A stretch of 6,825 nucleotides of DNA from Lutibacter sp. (GTDB lineage: Bacteria; Bacteroidota; Bacteroidia; Flavobacteriales; Flavobacteriaceae), in assembly GCA_003516285.1 (NCBI GenBank), contig DPCK01000103.1:1-6825 (forward strand), read 5' to 3'. The notes under the pieces are model-generated. The model searched no databases and had not been told where the DNA came from. It saw only the letters and a program-made list of their open reading frames with translations. Position numbers and translations under genes: made by a program. This document shows positions 1 through 6,686 of this stretch, piece by piece (within the stretch, counting starts at the first letter, position 1; the number at the start of each line of letters is the position of its first letter).

Positions 1-2
1 CC

Positions 3-1433
3 TCCTATTGGCAAAAAAGCATTGGCCTAAATATTTTAATGGCGTTTTTGGCGCTTTATTTTATGTTGACATTTTTGGCGCTGGGCATAAGTTTGTTTCC
101 AATTCTTGACGAGCAATTCCCTGATTCTGACCCACTTATTCTGCTCAACGGATTTCTGTTTTACTGGTTTTTAGCCGATTTGCTGATGCGGTTTTTTCTT
201 CAAAAATTGCCGGTAATGAACATAAAACCGCTCTTGGTTTTGCCTATTAAAAGAAGAAGCATTTTGCATTATGTGCTAGGGAAATCAGCCGTTTCCTTCT
301 TCAACTTTTTACCGTTGTTTGCGGTTATTCCATTCGGCATTATGTTAATGCTTGAAGAATATGGCACCACAACTGCAACGGTTTGGATGCTTACTATGGT
401 TATTTTCACCTTAATCATTAATTTTTTAAATATCATTATTGAATCGCGGTCGGCTGAGACAGAACTGTCTTTTTTGCCCATTGTGTTGATCGCTTCAGGT
501 TTATTCGCTTTAAATTATTTTGATGTTGTTTCTTTTTCAACCTTGTTGGGGAATGGCATCAACTCAATCGATGCAAATCCGATATTCATTTTAATTCCAC
601 TCGCAATCTTAGGCGTTGTTTATTATCTTAACTACGCATTTTTAATGAAAAAACTGTATGTGGACGGATCTTTAAAAGCAAAAACACAAACCGCTTCCAC
701 AAGCGATATGACGTGGACGAGAAGGTTTGGGACAATCGCGCCGTTTTTGCAGCTCGATTTAAAATTATTATGGCGAAACAAAAGGCCTCGATCTTCTGTT
801 TTTATTTTGATTATCGGTTTGGCTTACGGCTTGTTTTTTTACCCAAATCCAGTATATCAGGGTTTAGAATGGCTCTATGTCTTTGTAGGAATTTTTGTTA
901 CGGGAATTTTTATCATCAACTTCGGGCAGTTTATTCCGGCTTGGGACAGCGGTTATTATAAATTGTTAATGAGCCAAAATATCAAGTACAAAGAATATCT
1001 GAATTCTAAATATTCACTAATGGTGATGAGCTCTATCATTATGTTTGTTCTCAGCATTCCTTATGTTTATTTTGGATGGAAAATTTTGCTGGTTCACTTT
1101 GCGGCGATGGTTTACAATGTGGGGGTAAATACTTACATTATTCTTTTGGCGGGTTCTTTTAACAGAAAGAAAATTGATTTAACCCAACGCGCGGCTTTTA
1201 ATTATCAAGGAACCGGCGCCGTTCAATGGTTGGTTGGTTTTCCCTTGTTGTTTGTGCCGGTCGGGCTCTTTTTTGCGCCTTACAAGTTTATTGGTTTTGA
1301 AGCTGGTGTGGCTTTCCTGATTATTTTAGGCGCAATTGGCATTGTATTCCATCAAAAAATTATGCGATTTATTGTGGATAAGTATCTAAATTCAAAATAC
1401 AAAATGATCAGCGCTTTTGAACAAGACAATTAA
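3..1433 (+). CDS. DUF5687 family membrane permease of an ABC transporter, 5' end cut by the window
   Basis: This is a polytopic inner-membrane protein, probably the permease half of a two-gene ABC transporter with the ATPase that starts 64 bases downstream. The first ATG in the window is at 39, but the frame is open back to base 3 and reads SYWQKSIGLNIL just before that Met. As I recall the DUF5687 family, a short basic N-terminus leads into this same segment, so the true start probably lies roughly 15-20 codons upstream of the window and ATG 39 is internal. The visible 476 codons contain about twelve hydrophobic stretches, with charged loops such as RRFGTIAPFLQLDLKLLWRNKRPR near the middle that divide the protein into two similar-sized membrane blocks. 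No enzymatic motif is seen. The family name comes from recalled sequence pattern and context. Substrate and direction of transport are unknown, and export is only an inference from the type of ATPase. Confidence 0.82.
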   Translation, partial: SYWQKSIGLNILMAFLALYFMLTFLALGISLFPILDEQFPDSDPLILLNGFLFYWFLADLLMRFFLQKLPVMNIKPLLVLPIKRRSILHYVLGKSAVSFFNFLPLFAVIPFGIMLMLEEYGTTTATVWMLTMVIFTLIINFLNIIIESRSAETELSFLPIVLIASGLFALNYFDVVSFSTLLGNGINSIDANPIFILIPLAILGVVYYLNYAFLMKKLYVDGSLKAKTQTASTSDMTWTRRFGTIAPFLQLDLKLLWRNKRPRSSVFILIIGLAYGLFFYPNPVYQGLEWLYVFVGIFVTGIFIINFGQFIPAWDSGYYKLLMSQNIKYKEYLNSKYSLMVMSSIIMFVLSIPYVYFGWKILLVHFAAMVYNVGVNTYIILLAGSFNRKKIDLTQRAAFNYQGTGAVQWLVGFPLLFVPVGLFFAPYKFIGFEAGVAFLIILGAIGIVFHQKIMRFIVDKYLNSKYKMISAFEQDN

Positions 1434-1436
1434 TTT

Positions 1437-1462
1437 AGTTGGCAGTTTGAGTAGGCAGTTTA
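1437..1462. repeat. Two tandem copies of a 13-base unit
   Basis: AGTTGGCAGTTTG (1437-1449) is followed directly by AGTAGGCAGTTTA (1450-1462), with two mismatches in 13. It lies just after the permease stop codon. Similar GGCAGT-rich short tandem repeats are, as I recall, scattered between genes in many Bacteroidota genomes, so this may be a small or decayed example. With only two copies, chance is possible. Confidence 0.4.
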
Positions 1463-1497
1463 AATAAAAAAACAATTCAACGATTAAACATATAAAA

Positions 1498-2193
1498 ATG
1501 ATAAAAGCAACAGAACTTTCAAAAAAATATGGCGGGGTAACCGTTTTAAATATAACAGATTTAGAAATTCTAAAAGGCCAATCTTTCGGATTGGTGGGTA
1601 ACAACGGCGCCGGAAAAACAACTTTCTTTAATTTGGTGTTGGATCTTATCAATCCAACAACAGGCAATGTCACAAACCATGAAATTCAGGTAAATAAAAG
1701 CGAAGACTGGAAACCTTTCACATCCTCTTTTATTGATGAAAGTTTTTTAATAGGCTATTTAACACCTGAAGAATATTTTTACTTCATTGGCGAACTTCGT
1801 GGAATGAACAAGGCCGATATTGATTCTTTTTTAGCCCAATTTGATGAAATTTTTAATAGTGAAATTCTGAATAAAAAGAAATATTTAAGAGATTTATCAA
1901 AAGGGAACCAGAAAAAAGTGGGCATTATTGCGGCGTTGATCGGGCACCCGGAAGTGATTGTTTTAGATGAGCCATTTGCAAATCTGGATCCCACAACACA
2001 AATCAGATTGAAGAAATTATTGAAGGATTTAACCATTTCCACCAATGCAACGCTCCTGATTTCAAGCCACGATTTAGGACACGTTACCGAAGTCTGTGAT
2101 CGGATTGTGGTGCTTGAAAAAGGGGAAATAGTGAAAGACCTAAAAACCTCCGCAGAAACATTGCAGGAGCTGGAAGCGTATTTTTCGGTGTAA
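1498..2193 (+). CDS. ABC transporter ATP-binding protein
   Basis: This is a single-domain 231-residue ABC ATPase that would power the membrane protein encoded just upstream, from the cytoplasmic face of the inner membrane. All core motifs are visible: Walker A GNNGAGKTT (residues 34-42), signature LSKGNQ (133-138), Walker B VIVLDEP (153-159) with catalytic Glu158, D-loop NLDP (162-165) and switch His191 in SSHD. The SKGN-type signature and short length fit the DrrA/CcmA-like subgroup common in export and drug-resistance systems. The Q-loop is atypical: the stretch that should carry Gln reads SFIDESFLIGYLT (77-89), with Asp80-Glu81 where related proteins often have PE or PDE. The ATG start is preceded by an A-rich leader without Shine-Dalgarno, and a gap of 64 bases from the permease fits one transcript. 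The substrate cannot be told from sequence. Confidence 0.93.
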   Translation: MIKATELSKKYGGVTVLNITDLEILKGQSFGLVGNNGAGKTTFFNLVLDLINPTTGNVTNHEIQVNKSEDWKPFTSSFIDESFLIGYLTPEEYFYFIGELRGMNKADIDSFLAQFDEIFNSEILNKKKYLRDLSKGNQKKVGIIAALIGHPEVIVLDEPFANLDPTTQIRLKKLLKDLTISTNATLLISSHDLGHVTEVCDRIVVLEKGEIVKDLKTSAETLQELEAYFSV

Positions 2194-2201
2194 CGCAAAT
2201 T

Positions 2202-2223
2202 AAATACATAGATTTTTGTATTT
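2202..2223 (+). terminator. Weak hairpin followed by T-run after the ABC ATPase gene
   Basis: AAATACA (2202-2208) pairs perfectly with TGTATTT (2217-2223) across an eight-base loop, and the T-run continues to 2225. It begins eight bases after the ATPase stop codon, the right place to end the transporter transcript. The stem has a single G-C pair, so termination would be weak or partial. Confidence 0.35.
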
Positions 2224-2232
2224 TTACATTCC

Positions 2233-2244
2233 TTATTGCAATAA
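2233..2244. promoter_or_regulatory. Perfect 12-base palindrome upstream of porW, possible protein-binding site
   Basis: TTATTGCAATAA is identical to its own reverse complement. It sits 45-56 bases before the porW start, and a second short dyad, TTAC-N5-GTAA (2245-2257), abuts it. The palindrome contains a TTG (2236-2238) that, with a 19-base spacer, would place TAAGTT at 2258-2263 at the -7 position. That match to the TAnnTTTG consensus is poor, so this is offered only as a candidate promoter/operator region. AT-rich DNA makes some palindromes by chance. Confidence 0.3.
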
Positions 2245-2288
2245 TTACAATAGGTAATAAGTTAATGGGTTAGTAAAAAACAAATCTT

Positions 2289-4463
2289 TTGAAAAATAGT
2301 TTTAAAATAATTGCAGGCTTCTTAATAGCGCTTTTTGTGGTTAATTGCTCAACTAAAAAAGATGCGTTTTTAAACAGAAGTTACCACTCGGTAACCACAA
2401 AGTACAATGTGCTTTATAATGGCGAAGAATCTTTACGCCTTGGTTTAGAGCAGTTAAATGCAAATTATGAAGATAATTATTGGGAACGTTTGCCGGTTGA
2501 ACCATTAAAAGTTGATGAATTGGCGTTGCCGGGAATGCAAGCAGACGCAGACAGTTCACCCCAAGAATTTGAAAAAGCCGAAGAAAAAGCGGTAAAAGCG
2601 GTGCAAAAACATTCTATGCTCATTGCTCGTGAAGAACGCAACAAAGAAATTGACGATGCTTATTTGCTGTTGGGAAAATCGCGCTATTATTCCAAAAGAT
2701 TTGTGCCAGCGCTGGAAGCATTTAATTATGTGATTCTTAATTACCCGAAAGCCAATTTAATTAACGAAACCATTATTTGGCAGGCAAAAACGCAGGTTCG
2801 GTTGCAAAATGAAGAACAGGCCATAAAAAGTTTGTTAAATTTATTGAAAGACAAATCGCTAAAAAGCAATATTAAAGAAGACGCGCATACCGTTCTTGCG
2901 ATGGCTTACTTAAATTTAAACAGTTTGCAACCAGGGATTAACCATCTTAATAAAGCGGTGGTTTCAAATAATAATAAAGAGCAAACTGCCAGAAATTTAT
3001 TCCTACTCGGGCAACTTTACAGCGAAAAAGGATTGAAAGATTCTTCAAATATCGCTTTTCAAAAAGTAATCGATTTTAAAAAAGCGCCTTACAAATACAA
3101 AATTCATGCGCAGCTTGAAAAAGCTAAGAATTCAACCAATAAATTGGATGCTGAAGAAACATTGGCGATTCTTAAAAAGCTGACAAAAGACCGAGACAAC
3201 AGACCTTTTTTGGATGAATTGTATTACAGAATTGGAATGATTGAGCAAGAAAGCAACATCGAAAATGCCATTGCCAATTTTAAAAAATCACTAAAATCAA
3301 ATTCAAAAAATAATTTTCAGAGAGAACTTTCTTATGAAGCTTTAGGGAATTTATATTTCGACAAAGCGCAGTTTATGGTTGCCGGAGCCTATTATGACAG
3401 CATTTTAAACATCACAAAAAGTGAAAACACAAAACGCGTACGACGTTTGGTGCGAAACCGAAATAATTTAAATGAGGTTATTTTATATGAAAACATTTCA
3501 AAAACCAACGACAGCATTTTAAAGGTTGTTGCGATGGGCGAAGAAGCACAAATCGCTTTTTTTAATGCCCATATTGAAAGATTAAAAGCCATTGAAGAAA
3601 AACAGGCAAACAAATCAACCGTTAAAACAGGCTTATTTAATCCAAATTTAGGCAAATCAGATGTTGGCGAAAAGTCGGGAAAATGGTATTTTTACAACAT
3701 TCAGGCCCTTGGTTTTGGTGAAATTGAATTCAGAAAAATTTGGGGAAACCGTCCTTTATCGGACAATTGGCGCTTGGGCGACAAATCTCAATTAAGTTTA
3801 GAAAATACTCAAGGTATTGACCAAAATATGGCTAACAGCAATCGGGAAGTGCTGGAACTTTCTTACTATTTGGAAAAAATTCCTTCAGAAAAAGTTAAAA
3901 TAGACAGTATTGCAAGCGAACGCAATACCGCGTATTTTAAATTGGGAATTATTTATAAAGACCAATTTAACGAATTGGATTTGGCAAAAGAGAAATTCGA
4001 AAAACTAATATCTTTTGATCCAGATTTAACATTGTTGATTCCTGCCAAATATCATTTGTATAAAATTTATGAAAGTCAGGGCAACGAAAAAGCAATCGCC
4101 TTAAAAAACGATATTACGGCAAATTATCCGGCATCAAAATTCGCCAAGATTATTTTAAATCCGAACCAAGCGCTGGAAGAAGAGGAGAAAAATGCGGCGG
4201 AAACAGCATATACTGCAATATATTATGACTTTGAGGCAGAAAAATTTGAAACCGTTATTGAAAAAACAACCCTTGCAATAGGCAAATATATGGGTGAACC
4301 AATTGTTGTTAAACTGGAATTGTTGAGGGCTTATGCCATTGGAAAAACACAAGGTTTGGTTGCCTTTAAAGCAGCGTTGGAATTGGTTGCGCTAAATTAT
4401 CCGAACACCGAAGAGTCGAAAAAAGCCTTGGAAGTGATAGAAACAATAAAATTGAAACTTTAA
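2289..4463 (+). CDS. porW: Type IX secretion system lipoprotein PorW/SprE with TPR repeats
   Basis: PorW (SprE in Flavobacterium) is a lipoprotein needed for type IX secretion and gliding motility. In Porphyromonas it is reported to link the PorK/N ring to the outer-membrane translocon. The 724-residue product has a lipoprotein signal: Lys2, hydrophobic stretch 8-18, then VVNC with the modified cysteine at 20, followed by STKKD. Asn at -1 of the lipobox is unusual. The segment after it (FLNRSYHSVTTKYNVLYNGEESL, 27-49) and KAVQKHSM (103-110) are the pattern I associate with SprE. TPR-like helical pairs run from about 122 (AYLLLGKSRYYSKRFVPALEAFNYVILNYP) to about 375 and again from 547 to 612, with a charged middle. 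The start is TTG 2289: an in-frame stop lies at 2274-2276 and the first in-frame ATG is codon 83, after the signal. The gene is 19 bases from the bactofilin, probably in one operon. Confidence 0.88.
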   Translation: MKNSFKIIAGFLIALFVVNCSTKKDAFLNRSYHSVTTKYNVLYNGEESLRLGLEQLNANYEDNYWERLPVEPLKVDELALPGMQADADSSPQEFEKAEEKAVKAVQKHSMLIAREERNKEIDDAYLLLGKSRYYSKRFVPALEAFNYVILNYPKANLINETIIWQAKTQVRLQNEEQAIKSLLNLLKDKSLKSNIKEDAHTVLAMAYLNLNSLQPGINHLNKAVVSNNNKEQTARNLFLLGQLYSEKGLKDSSNIAFQKVIDFKKAPYKYKIHAQLEKAKNSTNKLDAEETLAILKKLTKDRDNRPFLDELYYRIGMIEQESNIENAIANFKKSLKSNSKNNFQRELSYEALGNLYFDKAQFMVAGAYYDSILNITKSENTKRVRRLVRNRNNLNEVILYENISKTNDSILKVVAMGEEAQIAFFNAHIERLKAIEEKQANKSTVKTGLFNPNLGKSDVGEKSGKWYFYNIQALGFGEIEFRKIWGNRPLSDNWRLGDKSQLSLENTQGIDQNMANSNREVLELSYYLEKIPSEKVKIDSIASERNTAYFKLGIIYKDQFNELDLAKEKFEKLISFDPDLTLLIPAKYHLYKIYESQGNEKAIALKNDITANYPASKFAKIILNPNQALEEEEKNAAETAYTAIYYDFEAEKFETVIEKTTLAIGKYMGEPIVVKLELLRAYAIGKTQGLVAFKAALELVALNYPNTEESKKALEVIETIKLKL

Positions 4464-4482
4464 AATAAATCCATAAGAAAAG

Positions 4483-4884
4483 ATGATGTTTTTAGAAAAA
4501 AAAGTAATTCCTCCCTTGTCCTCAGAGCGAAATGTGGTTGGAAAAAACACTTCCATTGTTGGCGACGTTAAATCGGAAGGAGATTTTAGAATTGACGGAA
4601 GCGTTGAAGGAACCATAAAAACAGCCGGACGCGTAGTTATTGGTGCATTGGGAAGCGTTAACGGCAAAATTATATGTGACAATGCTGATATTGAAGGAAC
4701 ATTTTCGGGACAATTGTTAGTAAACAATTTACTTACTTTGAAAGCTACGGCAAAAATCACCGGAGAAGTGATTATCAGCAAATTATTGGTTGAACCCGGT
4801 GCCGAATTTAATGCAACCTGTACAATGAAAGGATCCGTGATGGAGCTACAAAATGGAAAATCCCAACAAGAAAAAACAGCTTAA
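4483..4884 (+). CDS. Bactofilin (polymer-forming cytoskeletal protein)
   Basis: Bactofilins are cytoplasmic proteins that fold as a right-handed beta-helix and polymerise without nucleotide into filaments, often at the inner membrane, where they scaffold cell-wall, motility or polarity factors. The 133-residue product has the single DUF583/bactofilin domain at about residues 18-115, with the characteristic short glycine-rich strands GDVKSEGDFRIDGSVEGTIK (27-46), VVIGALGSVNGKII (51-64) and ITGEVIISKLLVEPGAEFNA (92-111). It is flanked by a short N-terminal tail (MMFLEKKVIPP) and a polar C-terminal tail (about 122-133). The hydrophobic N-terminus resembles membrane-targeting tails reported for some bactofilins, but that is inference. 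Two adjacent ATGs (4483, 4486) are equally possible starts. The last 32 bases overlap the next gene out of phase. It probably shares a transcript with porW. Confidence 0.93.
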   Translation: MMFLEKKVIPPLSSERNVVGKNTSIVGDVKSEGDFRIDGSVEGTIKTAGRVVIGALGSVNGKIICDNADIEGTFSGQLLVNNLLTLKATAKITGEVIISKLLVEPGAEFNATCTMKGSVMELQNGKSQQEKTA

Positions 4885-5083
4885 TAAATACCTTCAGTTA
4901 ACAAGTATTGCTTTTCAAATGGGCATTACTATTTATTTGGGTGCGTATTTTGGAAAAAAGCTGGATGTTTATTTTATGAATGAAAAAAAATACTTCACTA
5001 TTGCTCTGGTCTTATTGTCGCTTGTAATTTCTATCTGGAGCGTTTTGGCCCAGCTAAAAAATATCAATGAAAAAAATGATTAG
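4853..5083 (+). CDS. AtpZ/AtpI-family F-ATPase accessory membrane protein
   Basis: This is a 76-residue inner-membrane protein with two predicted helices (about 15-32 and 47-67) joined by a short loop containing GKKLDVYF (34-41). The glycine-containing first helix (QMGITIYLGAYFGKKLD), basic N-terminus and size fit the AtpZ/AtpI family, members of which sit beside F-type ATP synthase genes and have been linked to c-ring assembly or divalent-cation uptake. The start at 4853 lies inside the bactofilin gene and gives a 32-base out-of-phase overlap. The next in-frame Met is residue 23, in the middle of the first helix, so the upstream start is required. Its end overlaps the next gene by 17 bases (8 if that gene starts at 5076). 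Both overlaps suggest translational coupling. The subunits atpB and atpE follow within 1.7 kb, supporting an ATP synthase role. The exact function is not established here. Confidence 0.85.
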   Translation: MENPNKKKQLNKYLQLTSIAFQMGITIYLGAYFGKKLDVYFMNEKKYFTIALVLLSLVISIWSVLAQLKNINEKND

Positions 5084-5462
5084 GCAAATTTCGGTTTTCG
5101 GTGTAAAATTATTGATTTTCCTATGTATTGTTTTTGGTATTCACAGTCTGATTTTATATTATTTAAACATTTCACTGTTTGAAAACCTGCTGATTCCAAG
5201 CTATATCACGAACTATATTTTGGCATTGCTGATTTTTTTTATTTTGGTAAAACTGAAAAAAAAATATCTGGATTTACTGGGCTTTGTTTTTATGGGCGGA
5301 AGTTTTGTTAAATTCGGAGTTTATTTTATTTTTTTCAATCCTGTTTTTAAACAAAACGGAACCGTAAGTCCGCAAGAAGCAATGGCCTTTTTGGCGCCCT
5401 ATCTTTTGTGTTTAATTATTGAAACTTTTTATTTAATAAAACTGTTGAACAATAAGATGTAA
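5067..5462 (+). CDS. Four-helix membrane protein, DUF6168-like, probable ATP synthase accessory (subunit I-like)
   Basis: This 131-residue, very hydrophobic protein has four predicted membrane helices at about 6-32, 46-63, 69-91 and 107-127. The loop before helix 2 is short, KLKKKYLD (62-69) is a basic cytoplasmic-type loop, and helix 3 carries MGGSFVKFGVYFIFF (76-90). Acidic Glu119 in helix 4 and Lys82 in helix 3 are buried polar residues. The layout of four short helices encoded next to atpB matches AtpI/UncI/AtpR proteins. The sequence pattern, with KF in helix 3 and IIET in helix 4, is what I recall for the flavobacterial DUF6168 family, though I cannot check this. The start overlaps atpZ. 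ATG 5067 and ATG 5076 are both possible, giving overlaps of 17 or 8 bases. An A9 tract at 5256-5264 and a T8 tract at 5233-5240 lie within the gene. A role in F0 assembly or ion supply is inferred from position only. Confidence 0.75.
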   Translation: MKKMIRQISVFGVKLLIFLCIVFGIHSLILYYLNISLFENLLIPSYITNYILALLIFFILVKLKKKYLDLLGFVFMGGSFVKFGVYFIFFNPVFKQNGTVSPQEAMAFLAPYLLCLIIETFYLIKLLNNKM

Positions 5463-5487
5463 AGGCTTATAAATTAATAAACAAACC

Positions 5488-5515
5488 TTCCAAAAAAACT
5501 TGGAAAAATAGTTTT
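5488..5515 (+). terminator. Overlapping hairpins after the DUF6168-like gene, possible weak terminator
   Basis: TTCCAA (5488-5493) pairs with TTGGAA (5500-5505) across a six-base loop. An overlapping alternative pairs AAAACT (5495-5500) with AGTTTT (5510-5515). AAACC (5483-5487) and GGTTT (5517-5521) could close an outer stem, and the sequence then reads into TTTTT (5519-5523). The placement, 25 bases after a stop codon and just before a promoter, suits a terminator of the porW cluster. The stems are short and partly exclusive, so it may equally be leaky. Confidence 0.33.
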
Positions 5516-5543
5516 AGGTTTTTAATATAAAAATGTACATTTG
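5512..5543 (+). promoter_or_regulatory. Flavobacterial-type promoter for the atpB-atpE operon
   Basis: TACATTTG at 5536-5543 matches the Bacteroidota -7 element TAnnTTTG exactly. The -33 element (TTG, usually 17-23 bases upstream) is represented only by an imperfect TTTTAG (5512-5517) with an 18-base spacer. Transcription would begin near 5550, giving a leader of about 20-30 bases before the atpB start at 5573 or 5579. This separates the ATP synthase operon from the upstream porW cluster, although read-through is possible. Confidence 0.6.
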
Positions 5544-5572
5544 CAAAATATTTTTAGGCACCACTATTAATA

Positions 5573-6676
5573 ATGTATATGTATAAAATTAACTTATTAA
5601 AAACACTTACATTCCTGTTTTTAGCTCTTACAATTTCCGTAGGCGCAACCAACGACCAAGAAGAAGTAAGTTCTGTTGAACAAGAATCTCCCGTACAAAA
5701 TCTAAAAACCGAAATTAAGGAATACATCAATCATCACTTGTTGGATTCTTACGATTTTACTTTATATTCTTATACAAATGATACAGGAGAACATAAATAT
5801 ATTGGTGCTCCATTGCCTGTAATTTTGATTGATAATGGTTTAAAAGTATTTTCATCCGCAAAATTTCATCACGGAGAATCAGTTGCTGAAGTGGATGGAC
5901 AATTTTACAAAGTGTATCATAATAAAATTTATAAAACTGATGCAGACGGTACCATAGCATATGATGAAGAACACCACCCAACAAACGAAAAACCATTGGA
6001 TTTTTCGATTACAAAAAACGTGGTATTCATCATTCTTGTAGGTTTGTTTATGCTTTTGATATTTAGCCGAATGGCCAATTCCTATAAAAATAACCCAATG
6101 CCTAAAGGTATCGGCCGCATATTTGAACCGCTTATTTTATTCATCAGAAACGACATCGCAATCCCAAATATTGGCGAAAAACATTACAGAAAATACATGA
6201 GTTACCTGTTAACCGTATTTTTCTTCATTTGGATCATTAACCTATTGGGTTTAACGCCGCTTGGGGTGAATGTCACAAACAATATTGCTGTAACCTTGGC
6301 TTTGGCATTGGTAACTTATTTTATTACCACGTTTTCAGGAAACAAAAATTACTGGAAACATATTTTTTGGATGCCGGGCGTGCCCTGGCCAATGAAAATT
6401 ATATTGGCGCCTATTGAATTGCTGGGAACTGTCATCAAGCCGTTTTCATTAATGATACGTTTGTACGCAAACATTACAGCCGGACATATTGTGTTGATGA
6501 GCATTATTGGTTTGATGTTTATTTTCAAAAACTGGATTGGCAGTCCGTTATCATTTGGTTTGGCGTTTGCCTTATCATTGCTTGAATTGTTGGTGGCAGC
6601 GCTGCAAGCTTATATTTTTACCATGTTATCTGCGCTTTACTTCGGTTCAGCTGTAGAAGAACACGATCATCATTAA
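5573..6676 (+). CDS. atpB: F-type ATP synthase subunit a
   Basis: Subunit a is the stator half-channel of the F0 motor in the inner membrane, moving protons past the c-ring. The 367-residue product is longer than the roughly 270 residues of E. coli. It opens with a signal-peptide-like segment (1-25, possible cleavage after GA at 24-25), then a hydrophilic, His-rich extracytoplasmic domain (about 26-145), and only then the conserved membrane part: helices near 148-166, 209-228, 236-254, 272-318 and 324-356. The essential arginine is Arg296 in IRLYANITAGH, with Asn300 following. Gln345 in LQAYIFT matches E. coli Gln252. His305 and Glu338 occupy the positions of E. coli Glu219 and His245, an exchange also known from mitochondria. 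The C-terminus ends EEHDHH. Two in-frame ATGs (5573, 5579) both retain the signal. A dedicated promoter lies just upstream and atpE follows after 33 bases. Confidence 0.96.
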   Translation: MYMYKINLLKTLTFLFLALTISVGATNDQEEVSSVEQESPVQNLKTEIKEYINHHLLDSYDFTLYSYTNDTGEHKYIGAPLPVILIDNGLKVFSSAKFHHGESVAEVDGQFYKVYHNKIYKTDADGTIAYDEEHHPTNEKPLDFSITKNVVFIILVGLFMLLIFSRMANSYKNNPMPKGIGRIFEPLILFIRNDIAIPNIGEKHYRKYMSYLLTVFFFIWIINLLGLTPLGVNVTNNIAVTLALALVTYFITTFSGNKNYWKHIFWMPGVPWPMKIILAPIELLGTVIKPFSLMIRLYANITAGHIVLMSIIGLMFIFKNWIGSPLSFGLAFALSLLELLVAALQAYIFTMLSALYFGSAVEEHDHH

Positions 6677-6686
6677 AATTGAATGT

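Noticed and set aside
1..38. Treating ATG 39 as the true start of the permease
   Set aside because: The frame stays open to the window edge and the upstream codons read like the family's N-terminal segment, so the gene is better called partial at its 5' end.
269..481. Minus-strand open frame inside the permease gene
   Set aside because: It lies fully within a well-supported membrane protein gene, has low-complexity composition and no recognisable domain. It is a reading-frame shadow.
713..961. Plus-strand 82-codon frame inside the permease gene
   Set aside because: It is out of phase with the permease, which continues uninterrupted through it, so there is no sign of a frameshift or separate gene.
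1392..1673. Minus-strand frame spanning the permease-ATPase gap
   Set aside because: It covers the Walker A coding region of the ATPase in antisense and has no credible protein features. The gap has no promoter for a minus-strand gene.
4392..4781. Minus-strand 129-codon frame opposite the bactofilin gene
   Set aside because: It is antisense to the conserved beta-helix repeats, whose regular codon pattern keeps the opposite strand open. No start signal or domain is seen.
5233..5264. T8 and A9 homopolymer runs in the DUF6168-like gene as phase-variation switches
   Set aside because: Runs of this length are expected in AT-rich coding DNA with many Phe and Lys codons, and the frame is intact. 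Nothing suggests an on/off surface function.
5757..5996. Minus-strand 79-codon frame opposite the AtpB extension
   Set aside because: It overlaps the secreted domain of AtpB, which is continuous with the conserved subunit. No independent evidence for a gene.
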